From assembly GCA_002917075.1 (NCBI GenBank), contig NTMA01000007.1:668439-732438 (forward strand): DNA of 64,000 nt. The letters run 5' to 3'. Origin of the DNA: Hawksworthiomyces lignivorus. Lineage: Eukaryota > Ascomycota > Sordariomycetes > Ophiostomatales > Ophiostomataceae. Made by a program: the position numbers and the translations under genes. This document shows, one piece after another, positions 11,657 through 24,600 of this stretch. The first letter of the stretch is position 1. Each line of letters opens with the position of its first letter. The notes under the pieces were generated by a model that made no database searches, was not told the DNA's origin, and saw only the letters and a list, made by a program, of their open reading frames with translations.

Positions 11657-12605
11657 TCTCCAACTCTATTCACAGGTACGGTTGAGGTGGGTGGTAGGGT
11701 AGAGATTCTGGCCTGACCCAGAAGAAGTCGGTACCTGGGTAGATTTTAACTGATCCAGTCGCAATGAACCAAACATAGAAGACGGAAAGCAACGCTAATA
11801 GGATGCCACAAGGCCACGCCATAAGAAATTAGACATACGAACGTGGCTTGTGGATTCCCTGTCATCCCTTGCGGCACAATGTCCTCATAAGGCATGCCAT
11901 CCTTTCTGAGGCAGGAAGATAGAGCCTTCTAGCATGCATGTCAAGAATAAGTGGGTGGATGCTCTCCATCTTGGCGGATGCAACTTCCTATATGAATTCA
12001 CACCACAGCATACAGAATGATGTATCATATTGTTCTAGCGATGAAACGGTGACCCATTAATATCCAAACCAAACCAATTTTGGACCTAAGAAAAGGCAAA
12101 AGGGGTTGAACAATATTCATGACATATTTAAACAAGCAACTGTACCTCTTTCTAATGTAGCAAGGCAGGGGACTGAGGCATTAGATATGATATTTTGTTG
12201 GCTAGCCTTCTTTGTATATGCAAATATTTAGCCCTACGCATAGTTACACATAATCTAGAACGAATTAACAAGCCGTGTGCAAGCACATACATCCGCGCCT
12301 CGCAAGACCTCTGTACCCAATACGAAATACGTGAGTTGGCGTACCAGGATACTGGAAGACTGGGTAGTTTCTCATAACCCAGTTATTTGTGCCCAGTTCT
12401 CCGGCAGATGGGTGGATACACAATACACGAAATCCTGGACTGCCCCACTACCTTTATTTGTTCAGTGACTGTCCCTTGTTAATTAGGAGCGCAAATCACA
12501 TTAACTATGTACGGAGTATGTAGAGGTCTGCTGTTTTGCCCCTTTTGAAGTGCTTAATCGAGACAAACCGCTGAAGAATCTCTCCACAACGACGACGACC
12601 TCTCC

Positions 12606-12637
<32 letters not shown>

Positions 12638-13597
12638 TAATAATAATAATAATTAATTAATTAATTAAAAAAATTTGAAAAAAAAATTATTTAAAAGAGA
12701 AAGCAGTGTATCCATATCCCATATAATGTATACCTCTGTTTACAACATAGCAAATGACTTGGGCCTGCTGTTGTTTTTTCAAATCCTATATGCATAAGTG
12801 TCTAGATGTATGCATCTCTCAATTACCACCAGCGATCATTGTCCGCCATGTGCTGGAAAACTTGCGGTGGTCTTGGGATCCGTAGAGACAAAATGAAACC
12901 GAAATACTTATAGAAGCAACCCACTATACATACATACTTCCAGTAGATCACAATAGAAGTACTGATACCTCCGTATTGCGCAGGCCGGTATATCTTACGA
13001 TGATAAGTCCAACCGACGCGGCCCACAATTTCCTCAACCTTGGTTTTTATACTTCTGGGGTGTACTCCGTATCACAGTTCATCAGTCTATTCCCTACATA
13101 TGTGCATACAGGGGATGATTTAGAAAAGCCTTGGAAATTCTTGCGGATACTGCTCCATAAACTCCCAAGATCCCCCTTTTGAACTTGCACAAATTAATCA
13201 GTACTGTTACTTACAATTACGACGTTGAGCCGTGTCTGTTTCTGGTGTTCCATAGAGGGCTACGATCGCCATAGACTAGGAGGCGAAGCTCAGGAGACTC
13301 CCTCCACTCTGGGGATCAGTCCCTGGCTCTGTCATTGAAGCCGTTCGGCTCTTCTATTATCGCTACTAGATCCCACTTATGGCAGTAGATTTCGAAACTG
13401 GAGAAGCGGAAAAACAACAACACAACCGGAGAAGGTCCTGGTGGATCTAACGTTTTGTTACTTTAGGATGCCGATTCCCAGAAAGAGCAGTGAAAGAAGC
13501 TTTTCGATTTTGCTTCCACAGACGATTTCGGTTGTTGCTGCTGTCTGTTTTCAATGACTGCAACGACTCTGCCAGCCCCATCAACCACCGGCTGAAG
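11657..13597. other. Intergenic, AT-rich with low-complexity tract
   Basis: 1.9 kb between the divergent acyltransferase and membrane-protein genes. GC content drops clearly and it contains a long A tract and ATT microsatellite at 12606-12690. No open frame here shows a domain or splice structure. An in-frame ATG at 13490 could extend the downstream membrane protein by 36 residues, but I preferred 13598. Confidence 0.5.
12606..12690. repeat. Poly(A) plus (TAA)n/(TTAA)n low-complexity tract
   Basis: About 25 consecutive A residues followed by seven ATA/TAA units and then TTAA units. It may be a decayed poly(A) tail of a retroposed element, but no element body or target-site duplication is visible. 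Confidence 0.75.
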
Positions 13598-14988
13598 ATG
13601 GATTCCCTGATGAGCCGAGATGCAGAAGGCGACCGCATATCCCAAATCGCAAATAGCCTCCCGCCAATACCAGTTCGCGGCTTTACGCTAGCAATCCAGG
13701 TAGTAACATATCTTGTCACTATACTCGCCACTATCATCGTTGCTCTTCGCATATATGTTCGATTGAGACTGTCGGGATCACAGCGGGCATGGGGCTGGGA
13801 CGATATATTCGCGGTATGCGGATGGGTGAGTCGGTTTCCCTTTGCCAGCATCCGATTATGCCTGAGAGAGGTTGCTGACATGCCAGCTCCCCTTTATACC
13901 GTCGGTCGTCTTCCTAATCCTCGCAACTTATTGGGGCTTGGGCGCCCACGATGACCGCATACCTGATGGTATGATTGTGTACTACCGTGTGCGGGTGAAA
14001 ATGTACATGGTCTACTTTGAGCTCATCTACTTCGCCTCGTCCATGCTCACGAAGCTCGCCGTTGCGGTCATGATTTTACGACTGAGCACCGCCCGGCGAT
14101 ATGTATATATCATCTGGGGAAGCATTGCGCTGCTGGGCGTCAACGGCGTCGTCTGCCTGATCATCTTCTTCGCCAGCTGCTCGCCATTGCCCACTTTGTG
14201 GAATGAGAAGCTGTAAGTGCCGTATGTCTGATGCTCTTGTATTTGGCACCAGCTAACAAACTGCGAAGAGGCCATTGCCGACTGCCTTATGGCTGGATCA
14301 TTGTCAGCTATGTAGGCTCGATATTCCTAGCCGTGGTTGATTGGACATGCGCAATTACGCCTTTCTTTATGCTTCAGAACTTGCAGATGCCCAGCCGGCG
14401 GAAAATCTCTATACAGATCATTCTCGGCCTGGGCATCATTGGAAGTGCGGCTGGCCTTGTCCGAATGGGTTACTACCACACTTATGATGCGGACAAATAT
14501 CCGAATGAGTCCCTGTGTAGGTCTCCTACCAATTTATCGACAGAGATGGCGCAGACGCTGACAGCATAACTTTAGATAACTGGGGGAGCACTATTCTTTG
14601 GTCCGTCCTTGAGGCCGGCTTTGGTATCATAACGTGCTCCTTGCCCCCACTTCGGAAGCTCTTCAAGAAGTTCTACAAGGGCTCCTCAGACCAGTCTGCC
14701 ATGATGTCCGGAATGGGAACAAAAGATGTGAGTCACAACCCAGATATGCCTAACTTGTCATACGTGTTATTGACTCGTCTTCTTTTCTTCCAGGGAGACA
14801 CGGAACTCAACAGTGTTGGCTTAAAGCAAAACGGCGGAGTACCCAATCTCCGCAGAAAGGACTATTCGCAGTGGGATCGACTTGACGACGAGCAGTCGAC
14901 TTCCAGCCGACAGCACATCATCAAGTCAGTCCAAGTGAGCGTCGAAACCAGCAGCGCTGAGGGCATGCCGTGGAATATGCACAAGTAA
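13598..14988 (+). CDS. Seven-helix integral membrane protein, fungal rhodopsin-domain (SAT4/PTH11-like) family
   Basis: Five exons: 13598-13825, 13887-14212, 14269-14516, 14576-14727 and 14794-14988, giving 382 residues. Every junction restores a continuous frame. Seven hydrophobic helices alternate with short loops, including TLAIQVVTYLVTILATIIVA near residue 30 and the family hallmarks GWDDIFAVCGW after helix 1, YFELIYFASSMLTKLAVAVM, and WSVLEAGFGIITCSLPPLR before the cytosolic tail. The tail of about 100 residues is polar and rich in S, Q and K. The family is huge in filamentous fungi; PTH11-type members act as receptors in surface sensing while others sit in metabolite clusters with unknown roles. 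There is no N-terminal CFEM domain, so a classical PTH11 receptor is unlikely. The third intron acceptor reads GAAG, slightly weak. Confidence 0.85.
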
Positions 14989-17502
14989 GCAATAGCAATG
15001 CTCGTAGAGTGCGAGCGCACAGCTTCGTCTGGACGAAAAGTGCCGTACAGGCAGGGCCGTGTGCGTTGAATATCATTTTCAAGTGGGAACATACATAGAG
15101 TAGGGCATAGCAAAGGAGCTATATGCAGATTATAGACATTTTTATTAGATAAATTCTCGCAAAGCTGGTGTACTAAATATGTTATCCTCGGCTTTATTTA
15201 GCTAAAGATGCGATGTTGAGAGAAAATCCACAATGACGGCAATGTGGACGTGATAGTCCGTCCCATAAAGTTCTCACATGTGAAGAACGAGCTATTGCAA
15301 TCCGAGCACTGTTTTTTTGCCGATGGCTGGACAATTGTACTTCTCTGTACGAACGGCCAAGATTACCTATATTGGGTTTAGTGTCCGTGAAGACGACCAT
15401 CGTCAAATCCACTTCACCGCTTGTATTGTACGATATTTTTTTCTCTCTCTTCTCGCTTCCATTTTCTAGCCTCTTTTTATTGTGACAGGTCAGCGCACGT
15501 GCATCTTATGTTGAGATGCTTTGTTATGTGCTGTCCCTATCCAATCCAGGTTTGTGTGTAGCGGTGATTTTCATATGCTGGAGAGGACGTGAAGAGCCAT
15601 CTCTGTCGATCAGGTCCTGCTGCACTCTTTCTTAGGTATGTACGTAGGTGTTCTAATTTCTATTCCTTCATTCTAACAACGTCGAGTTTGATGAGAATTT
15701 GGGTTGTTACTACCTGCGTCGCTTAATTTTGACGCAGATGGAGGCGGGCATGTGTAAATTTAAAGGATGCGCGTATGCTCCAATAGACAACAGCCTCCTC
15801 CTGGCTTTTTCTTTCTTGGTTGAATTGAACTTTCTCCGAGAACAGTAAAAGATTCTCACTCTGTCGTCATTCTGGGCTCCTAGATCGGAAAATCATATGT
15901 ATATGTGCATGCTTATGTGCACGGAGAGCGTCTTAGCATGTGCCCCAATGTTCACACCTTTTGAAAAGAAGACGAGGGGGGGGGGGGGACGGAGGAAAAG
16001 GACGCATTGCGCAGATAGCTAACGTACGTAATTTTGGGGGCTTGCTTTTTTATCTCCGCACGCTGCCGTAGCTTATGGAGATCGCTTGGGCGTCGTCTGC
16101 CGCCAATGCAGCGGCGCCGCACGGGATCTCTGCTAATAGGGTTGTGTCCAAGCACTGCCGTGCCGAGGCTCTGTGGCAATTTCCGTCCACATGTGGGATT
16201 TTGATTGTGACCCTTGTGTCTTACTTTCTCTATTTTGGCATGTGCCTTTCGATGCCTTTACTAACTTCCAAAAGAAGACAAATCAAGATAAAAAAAATCT
16301 CGCGGAAGAGACACTCCCAATGCGGTGCGGTCTCCGGGCCCCTCGGATCTTGGAATGCAGCCCTTCCCCGCCAGCCCAGGTTCTCCACGATGACCCCCAT
16401 CTCGTCACATAAGCCTCTGTAAGGCTTTCGCCTTACGGCTAATTTCACTTTTCTTCCCCAGCTCGACTCGATGCTTTCTTTACGCCTCGTCGTCGAGGGG
16501 TCGAAGAAGAGGACATCGTCAGGCCCGTGCCATACGGTTCCACCTTTTCTCCATCTTCTGTTTCCCCACGGGGAATGCCGCGTTTTGAGCAACTTCTTCG
16601 TACTCAATCTTGGTCATCGCTGAATTGCCTGGGTGGGCTACTACCTGATTGCCCAAAGCACTCCGTTTTGCCGGGCGCATGATGAAAACCTCAGAGCCCC
16701 CACGAGACTCCAAATGGTATGGAAAAACCAAGCCCAAATCCGCCGCCTTCATCTTGTGTTCACATCACTCACCTCTTTGGCCGATCCTCATCTTGTTCTG
16801 GGACAGAACTCGCTTCTCCCTTTTTCTATTTTCAGCTCTGGGAGCTAAGAGCGTGCACAACTGACGATGATCATCCCCTCCCCCGCATTTTGTTTCGTTT
16901 TCGTGTTTCTTTCTCATCACTCGCTTAAGCCGCCCAACACATATTCAGGCACACCGGAGAGTTGCACGAACAGCCCAAAACCAGCCTCCGTTCTCCCTTT
17001 CTTGAATAGCCTTTCGTGCCCGGGAATGCCCTAATCCGGCTCTAGCTCGCTTTGTGATCACTTTCCTGCAAGTAACATAAGGAAAAGAGGGGAAAGAAGG
17101 TCGAGTTACAGTTGCTAGCTCGCTTCGTAGTTGCTTCTTTTCTTCTGCTCAAGATGCTGTCTTGCCTTTGTAGACTGTAGGCTTCTTCTGTTGTCTTCTC
17201 CTTTTCCCGCGCAGACCGCTTAGTCTCCCGTTCTATGCTCACGTATACCTCCTCTCTATCTATCGTGAGCTTTCTGTTCATTAGCTTCTCAAAGAAAATG
17301 TATAAAAACATCCCTTGATGCCCTTTGTCGATCGGGGGGATCGCAAGACGGCCTGTGTTCATTCCTCCCTATGCTCCACATTCTTCCTGTGATATCCTAG
17401 GACTCTTGAGCAAATTTCTGTGCTATTCATTCATATCAGCTCTCTATCTCAAGCATTGTTTATTTTATTATCCTTTACGTTGGAGTAAAAAATATTGATC
17501 AA
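14989..17502. other. Long intergenic region upstream of carboxylesterase
   Basis: 2.5 kb without a supported gene. It contains a 13-base G run at 15976-15988, a perfect 7-bp stem with a 4-base loop at 16419-16436, and pyrimidine-rich DNA from about 16200 to the esterase start, consistent with a long promoter and leader. Open frames of 60-125 codons here overlap on both strands and have no domain. Confidence 0.5.
17301..17307 (+). promoter_or_regulatory. Candidate TATA box of the carboxylesterase
   Basis: A perfect TATAAAA about 200 bp upstream of the start codon at 17503, at the start of a CT-rich stretch that would form the leader. Position and sequence fit a core promoter; transcription start is not known. 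Confidence 0.4.
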
Positions 17503-19340
17503 ATGAAAGCATATTCTGTTGCCTCCCTCCTCATAGGCTTCGTCGGCCTGGCTGCGGCGCTACCTACCGCCAATACGCAGCCTAGAAAATTCAGGGCTGC
17601 AAGGGCACCTATCAGAGAGTCCCTGGAAGAGCGCGGGAGCACTGTCAATGTTGTCTATCCGGAAGGCCAGGTCATTGGCGCGTCCACGGGCGGCGTAGAC
17701 TCGTTCCGCGGCGTGCCATTTGCCCAGCCCCCCATCGGCAGTCTCCGTCTGCGCCCGCCGCAGAGATACAACACATCTGTCGGTACCCGAGACACTACTG
17801 GTCTTGGACCCAGCTGCCCGCAGATGTTCTTCTCTGTTGGTAGCGGGAGCCCCATCACGCAATTCTTAGGAGATCTCATCGACCTGCCGCTGCTTCAGAC
17901 TGCCACAAACACCCAGGAAGACTGCCTGACCCTGAATATTCAGAGGCCGACGGGCACAACGGCGAGCTCCAAACTGCCCGTCCTCTTCTGGATCTTTGGT
18001 GGTGGATTTGAGGTTTGTGCTCCTCCAGTCTGCATTTGATTTCAACCTCCCATCTTCCAAAATTATTAATTTTTGACGCCGTGCTGACCCCATGACTTTA
18101 GCTCGGTAGCAACGCCATGTACGACGCTACCGGCCTGATTAACAAAGGCATTTCGCTCAAGGAACCGTTTGTCTTTGTCGGGATCAACTACCGCGTCGGC
18201 GGCTTCGGCTTCCTGGGCGGCAAAGAGATCCTGGCGGACGGCGCGGCCAACCTGGGCCTGCTGGACCAGCGCATCGCGCTCGAGTGGGTGGCCGACAATA
18301 TTGCGGCGTTCGGCGGCGACCCGGACCGCGTGACGCTGTGGGGCGAGTCGGCGGGGTCCATCTCCGTGTTCGACCAGATGGCGCTGTACAACGGCAACAA
18401 CCAGTACAAGGGCAAGGCGCTGTTCCGCGGCAGCATCATGGACTCGGGCAGCATCGTGCCGGCCGACGCCGTCGACTCGGCCAAGCCGCAGGCCATCTAC
18501 GACACGGTGGTCGCGGCCGCCGGCTGCTCGGGCGCGTCCGACACCCTCGGGTGCCTGCGCACGCTGCCCTACGAGCAGTTTTTGACCGCGGCCAACTCGG
18601 TGCCGGGCATCCTGTCGTACAACTCGGTGGCGCTGTCGTATCTGCCGCGGCCCGACGGCACCGCGCTGACGGCCAGCCCCGAGGTGCTCGTGGTCACGAA
18701 GCAGTACGCCGCCGTGCCCATGATCATCGGCGACCAGGAGGACGAGGGCACGCTCTTCTCGCTCTTCCAGAGCAACGTCACGTCCACGTCCGCCCTCGTC
18801 AGCTACCTGGGCGACCTGTTCTTCGCCGATGCCACGTCGGCGCAGCTCAACGGCCTCGTCGCCACGTACTCGACCGCCGCCTCGGCCGGGTCGCCCTTCC
18901 GCACCAGCATCTTCAACGAGCTGTACCCGGGCTTCAAGCGGCTGGCCGCCATCCTGGGCGACCTCGTCTTCACGCTGACGCGCCGCGCCTTTCTGACGCT
19001 CGCCACCGACGTGCAGCCGGCCGTGCCCTCGTGGTCGTACCTCAGCTCGTACGACTGGGGCACCCCGTTCCTGGGCACCTTCCACGGCTCCGACCTGCTG
19101 CAGGTCTTCTACGGCATCCTGCCCAACTACGCCAGCAGCGCCATCCAGACCTACTACATCAACTTCCTCACCAACCAGGACCCCAACGTCGGCGCCTCCG
19201 TGCCCATGGCCTGGCCCCAGTGGGGCGAGAACCAGATGCTCATGAACTTCTTCAACGACCACGCCGCCCTGCTCGCTGACAACTTCCGCAGCGACAGCTT
19301 CAACTACATTGTCAACAACGTCGGCGCCTTCCACATCTGA
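17503..19340 (+). CDS. Secreted type-B carboxylesterase/lipase
   Basis: Two exons, 17503-18012 and 18102-19340, giving 582 residues. An N-terminal signal peptide is evident (MKAYSVASLLIGFVGLAAALP, cleavage near residue 20). This alpha/beta-hydrolase family cleaves carboxylic esters outside the cell. Visible signatures are the family motif EDCLTLN (139-145), the oxyanion-hole GGGF (about 166-169, at the exon junction), the nucleophile elbow GESAG with Ser about 253, the acidic residue in EDEG (Glu about 385) and His about 498 in FHGSDL. The catalytic triad is therefore complete. The second exon is very GC-rich at third positions, which creates long spurious frames on the opposite strand. No GPI or membrane anchor at the C terminus. 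Physiological substrate unknown. Confidence 0.94.
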
Positions 19341-20351
19341 GAGCCTCTCCCCCGCATGATCTTGGAGTGTTATATTTTTTCCCTGTATCATTCTGTGGCA
19401 GTTTGCCACTGCCAAATTTAATTGGCTTTTATGATAGGCATTTTTTTTTCTTGTTATTATTCTTGTTCATACTTTTTAAGGTTGTCTCTTTTTGAGGTGG
19501 GCTCTGTTCATGTCCCCTGACTGTGTTGGAAAAAATAGTTATTGGCTTCTGCTGTTCTGATGAACTACAAAATACCCCCCAAGCCATGAACTTTGGGAAT
19601 GGGGGGAAATGGACTCTACCTACGAGGATACGGAAATGCAATGATAAGTAATGGTAAATAAAATTGCAATGGCATGCATCGCCATTTTGAACATATTTAA
19701 CCAATCACTTTATACCGTTCGTATGTGTGCTGTGTAATTCATCTTGGCGGAAGATGCGCGTGTTGTCAACACGCCCTGAGTAAGCAGATAACGCCAGTCG
19801 TACATTGGACAGCGCGTATTTCCGAGAGCATCTGTGGCAAGAGATAGAAGGATTAAGGCTCCGGGCATGCCAACTGTTTGCATTCAATTTTCGCAAGTAT
19901 GGTCCTGTAAGACAATCGTCGATTGAAATACGCGTCAAGAGTCGCAGATAACACCCCTGGCAACTGGGCGAGGCGTATTTATTTCCGCTGCAACAATAGC
20001 AACGCCAATTGGTGATGGAGAAATATGCCAGAGGGCGATGCAGCTCTCCCCCCTTGTCCCGCAGCCAGGGGTCCCCAACTGTCCATGAGGCGCAGCTGCA
20101 GCCTAGTTTGACAACATGCCATAAATTTAACATTTCTTGATGGTACCCTTGCTTCTGCAGATAGTTATACGGTACGCGCCGGTTTTCAAGACTCAAGCAT
20201 ACTTAAAAGAACGATTTCCCGCCGGCAGAGAACCATTGTGTGATGCGCGTTTAAGACTTTTAGACGCTGCCGCTTCCCGTCCGGCTTGGTGGCAGAACAG
20301 CACAAGCTCTTTCCGGTGTCGCTGGCCTGCCCTCGACTCTCCCCCGCCAAA
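19341..20351. other. Intergenic, nothing supported
   Basis: 1.0 kb of AT-rich sequence. A minus-strand open frame of 163 codons (19705-20196) has no domain, no splice logic and AT-rich codons, so it is not called. Otherwise nothing is visible. Confidence 0.45.
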
Positions 20352-20729
20352 ATGTTCTCAAATCTGATAGTTCCTAAAATTATCGGCTTCATCAGCGCGT
20401 TGGCAATGTTTCTACCAACCCTTACAACGAGCCCCTACGAACCGATCATTCGGCACATTGCTAAGGCAACGGGTGCGCCTGCGTCGTCCATAGGCGAGGC
20501 CTGCGCAGTTGTCCTGGATATCAAGGGGCCATCATATGTCGAGAGATACCAGCACTGGTGCTCTCCATTGTCCGTTGCGACCGCTGCAATAAGCATCAGT
20601 CTAGGCATATACGACCATCTCCCGACACTGCAGCGCATAGCTGAAGAGGCATCCTCCAGTGGGGCCAGCAGCAGCGAAGAGGATAGCCAACATCCTCTGA
20701 CGCAGCTCTCGGATTCCGACGAGATCTGA
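20352..20729 (+). CDS. Hypothetical small membrane protein
   Basis: Single exon, 125 residues from an ATG in good context (CCAAAATG). An upstream in-frame ATG at 20286 would add 22 polar residues and is less likely. I do not recognise the family. Two hydrophobic segments are visible, about residues 6-26 and 73-88, separated by a loop with one Cys, and the C-terminal 40 residues are Ser-rich and acidic. It might be a small organelle or plasma-membrane protein. Codon use is mixed rather than strongly GC-rich, so it may be weakly expressed, young, or not a gene at all. Confidence 0.45.
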   Translation: MFSNLIVPKIIGFISALAMFLPTLTTSPYEPIIRHIAKATGAPASSIGEACAVVLDIKGPSYVERYQHWCSPLSVATAAISISLGIYDHLPTLQRIAEEASSSGASSSEEDSQHPLTQLSDSDEI

Positions 20730-21609
20730 AGCGTCCTCGACGGCGTTGACAACTGAGGCAAAATTCGAGTGCATCAAATCCGATGTAAATGATGGGCCCT
20801 GAGGAGGACAAGAAAGAGTGTAGAGCGTAATGATAAGGAGGTTAGGCGATAGTCGCCAAGAGATGAAGCTCCGGACGACGATGATGCTGTGGTATGATTG
20901 TGGTATGTCAAGGTATGCTATTTAAAGCACCAGGACAAGAACGAATGTCGCTCAAAGGGAGGGCAACACATTTTGCCAGTCGATATGCAGCATTTAAAAT
21001 CAGGCCAGGATAGGCCCATTCTATGACCTCTTTTGTACCTACAATATGAGGAAGTTATTTTGACTCTTCTGTAATAAAATCGAGTAAATTTAAAAGCAAT
21101 GGTTTACGCGCCTCCTGTGATTGCGCCGTGCTGCCATTACGTTCTTGGCTCACAGCAGGCAGTGACAGTCTTTCAAAAGATTTGTAGCTGAATCGAGTAT
21201 TTTCATATTGATCTGTATAACCATCTCCCAGCTTCTAGTGGGACATGCGGGTATAGGTAAAATAAAATAAGACAAAAAGAGGAAAGAAAACACTAGGAAT
21301 GAAGATACAAAAATTAAAGGTAAAAAATCAAAAAGCAATGCAGCCCATACGGAATATATCTATCCAGACATAAAATACATGAGAAGCACAAGGAAAGCTG
21401 ATTGAAACCAAACCCGATATTGATGTGCAATTAGGTAGGGGACGGCATAAATGGTTTACGCCAAGGCTTAGATATTGCCTCAATTTTCTAGGAACAGCGA
21501 GGAAGGAAAGCAGGTGAGGAGCTCCCTTGTTCTTTGGCGAGATGTTCTTTGGAGAGATTGGGAACAAGCGTCAGGAAAGAAAAGAAAAAGTCGACCACCA
21601 TGACGAACA
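20730..21609. other. Intergenic, AT-rich, nothing supported
   Basis: 880 bp between the small membrane protein and the stop of the large minus-strand gene. It probably contains two 3' untranslated regions. No gene or RNA recognised. Confidence 0.5.
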
Positions 21610-24600
21610 TCACTTCGATGCCTTCATCATCTCATTCTGGCCCAAGAACGTGCGCGCCAGCTCATCACCTCCTTGCTCAGCGGCCTCCATCCAGTGGATG
21701 GCGACGCACATGAGGGCAGGGTCATTGCGAATATCCGACACAGCACCGGGCCCACCGGCATTTGGATGGCCACCATGACCACTTGGGCCCATAGAAGACG
21801 ACACCCCCCGAGCCGAGGCGCTGTTCGACGCATGTGTAGAATGGTATCGGCCGCTGCCGCTCGAACCACCATATTTCTCCATTAGCGCCTTTTTGAATAC
21901 TTCTCGTGGCTTGGACAGAGGCAAAGTGGTCCGCTCGACTAATTCGGGGTTCGAAAGGTAGAAGATTGCGAGCTCGCGCTGCGATGTTGGATCCCCCTCT
22001 TTCGCTGTGATTGTCCACATGCGAGCAGCGTCCGCTAGAGAGTAAGTTGTTGCCGGCGGCAGGCTTGAGGACGCTGATGGTGAAGTGGCATTGTCGTCCA
22101 TAGATGGCGATAGTGCTGTTGTGGGGGGTTTGCGCGTCTTCGTGTAAATGCCCACGATCTCGTCGGCCACTTCAATCATTGTGCTGCACACTTCCCTTTT
22201 CAGTAAGAGAGCAGCCAGGCCTGCATCCCAGAAAGATTTGCCACGCTCCGTTCGATCCAGCAACTCAGAAGGAACAAATGATGCTATGAACTGAAGGTCG
22301 CGGAACAGGGTTTTTGGCCGTATCGTGGGATCACGGAACAAGGATTGGAGGACACAAGAAATGGCATCCTTGGTCGACAGGCCACTTCCTTGCCCAGAAA
22401 TTACACGCGTGTCGGCGTGACTTCCACTGTTGACCCCACGAGCGGACGTGGGCGACGATGATACAAATAATGAGGCTGCCATGGTATTCAACCGTCGTTC
22501 TTTAACATTGTCTATCGTTTCTTCTAGAGGCTTCGAGCGGCTTGCCGGCGGGCTAGTCGTAGCCTCCTCCATTCCTCCCTGAGAGTGAGTATTTGCCTGG
22601 CTTATAATGGGGCTCGATCCAGATCTCGTTAGCAGCGCCAGGCGACGTCGAGTGCTGCGAGACGACAAGGATGCTGCAATCAAGTTCTCCAATTCAAAAA
22701 GCGCAGTGAGCTTGGCGTACGGGTTCGGGTGGACACAAAACATTCGAAGAAGCCGCTGGTACGCTTTTGTGAAAGGGAACTCTGCTGTCCCTTTCCGGCC
22801 AGCTCCCACGTTGCTTCCAAGATTTGAATTTCTATTCCCTCGCGCTGTCGATGCTTGAACGCGTGCTCCAGTAGCTGTGTGATCACTTGCAGTAGCAGAG
22901 CTGTCGTTTCCGTGGCTTCCGGTTTGTGTTTCTGGCGTCTGACTGCGCCGGCCATCTATTGATGGTGAAGATTCACCTTCAGCGCTGCCGTTGTTTACAC
23001 TGCCAGTAGCCCGCAAGTCACTCTGGTCATTGATTTTCTCACTCTTGTCAATCGCAATCTGCTTCAACGAGTTGCGGTTGGACCGGCGTCTTTTCTCAGC
23101 CAGGACATCTTGACGCTGTTTCTTTTCAAGAGACTCGCGCCGCTCAATGCACTCTTGGCCGAGGTTGCTAAACCAAGAATCTGTTTCAGAACCACGAGCG
23201 AAGACGAGGTTGCCGAGATCTGATAAGAGGAGACTTGTCAGGGTCTGTCGGAGATCGGTCAGAAATCGCAATTTCTCTTCCGAAATTCTTTGCTGGAAGA
23301 CAGTATCCACTGAAGATGCTGAAGTCCCTGGTCGTCCACTTGAAAGGTGAGACGGCGTTTGCAAACCCCCGGAACCGTGGTGAGAGTACAGCGAGTGTCG
23401 AGAAGTAGAGTTCAGCTGATAGAAAGGGCTAGAGAGGTTTGTCGTGCTCGGTGTTGGAGACTGCGCACGAGATGTTGCCGAGCTTGGCGAAATGGTTGCT
23501 TGGAACGGAGACCAGTAAGTTGCTGATGTGTCAATTGTTGGAACTGGTGACATGGGTCCGCCGGAAAGATAGTCTGGAACATCAAGGATTTCAGACAGAG
23601 ACGTGCTCGCCCTAGAGAAGCCATACCGGCCCGAGTCGAAAGACTGCATGCTAGGATTGTTTTGACCCAATGTGGTTCTGAGATCTCCTCGCTTGGCAGG
23701 ATTTGTGGAGCGCATACCAGGGTTGAAGCGGCCTCTCTCAGAATCAAAGCTAATGACACTCGACGCGTCGTCCCAGGGAATATTGTTGCTTTCTCGATCT
23801 CGATCCCGTCCAACTCTCTTGTTCATCTCAAGATTCTGCCGATCTCGAGTATAAAGGTCGCTAGACCAGAGTACAGGCGCCTCGATGATACTTTCGCCGA
23901 TCAACTTGTCTATGCAGCTAGCAATCTCGCACGAAAACCGATGGATTCGCTCTTCACCTTGGCAGAAGTTTTCAATACCGCAGAGCTGGAGCCAGCGCGT
24001 TGTCTTCTCTGCCTGGTCATCTGAGAGTTTGTTCGGCCCACCCTGGTCTTCTGAAGCTGCTAGCAATTCCACAATCTCACTCTCTGTGCGAAACAGGTAC
24101 GAAGCAGCAGGGCCTCGTGGCAGACTTTGTCGTGACCGTTGATATGCGTCCCACTTCCGCGTAGTTCCCATAGTCTTCAAAGCTACAGCGATATTCCGGC
24201 TGAACTCGTAGGGCGCAGAATTGCGGACGTCTGTGACATACCACATCTTATCTCGGAGAGCGCGTAGCCGCTTCATCATCGTCTCAATCAAGCCCTCAAC
24301 GCGCTCCTGCGACTGTTTCAGCCATATCAGCCAGGCATCATATTCCTCCATTGCAGAAGCCGATCGGCGAATCGAGTCGCGCGGGCCACGAGAAAAAATA
24401 TTCAGCAATGCGGCAAAGCCGTTTCGCCGCAGCGATTCAGAAGTCAGCTTGTTCAGCTGCTGAATTGTTTTCCAGTATTGATGAGCGGCCAAAAAGTCTG
24501 ATTGGGCTCTTGACTGCGATGATGCAGCAGTAAGCATAGAGATCAAGACGGATTCCGTCGCATCAGGCTCGTCAGGTCCGGCGTTATCTAACTCTTTCTC

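Noticed and set aside
12606..12690. Poly(A) tract as a retrotransposon tail
   Set aside because: No reverse transcriptase, promoter body or target-site duplication nearby; simple low complexity is sufficient.
16419..16436. Short hairpin GTAAGGC-TTTC-GCCTTAC as a terminator or RNA element
   Set aside because: A 7-bp stem is expected by chance in 64 kb and intrinsic terminators do not apply to fungal Pol II genes.
18066..19415. 449-codon minus-strand open frame
   Set aside because: It mirrors the GC-rich second exon of the carboxylesterase; composition is V/G/R/H-rich with no domain. Shadow frame.
19705..20196. 163-codon minus-strand frame
   Set aside because: No domain, AT-rich codons, and overlaps nothing that supports expression.
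563..20729. Secondary-metabolite gene cluster spanning monooxygenase, MFS, acyltransferase, membrane protein and esterase
   Set aside because: No core synthase, no pathway regulator, and the housekeeping ade4 gene interrupts the set.
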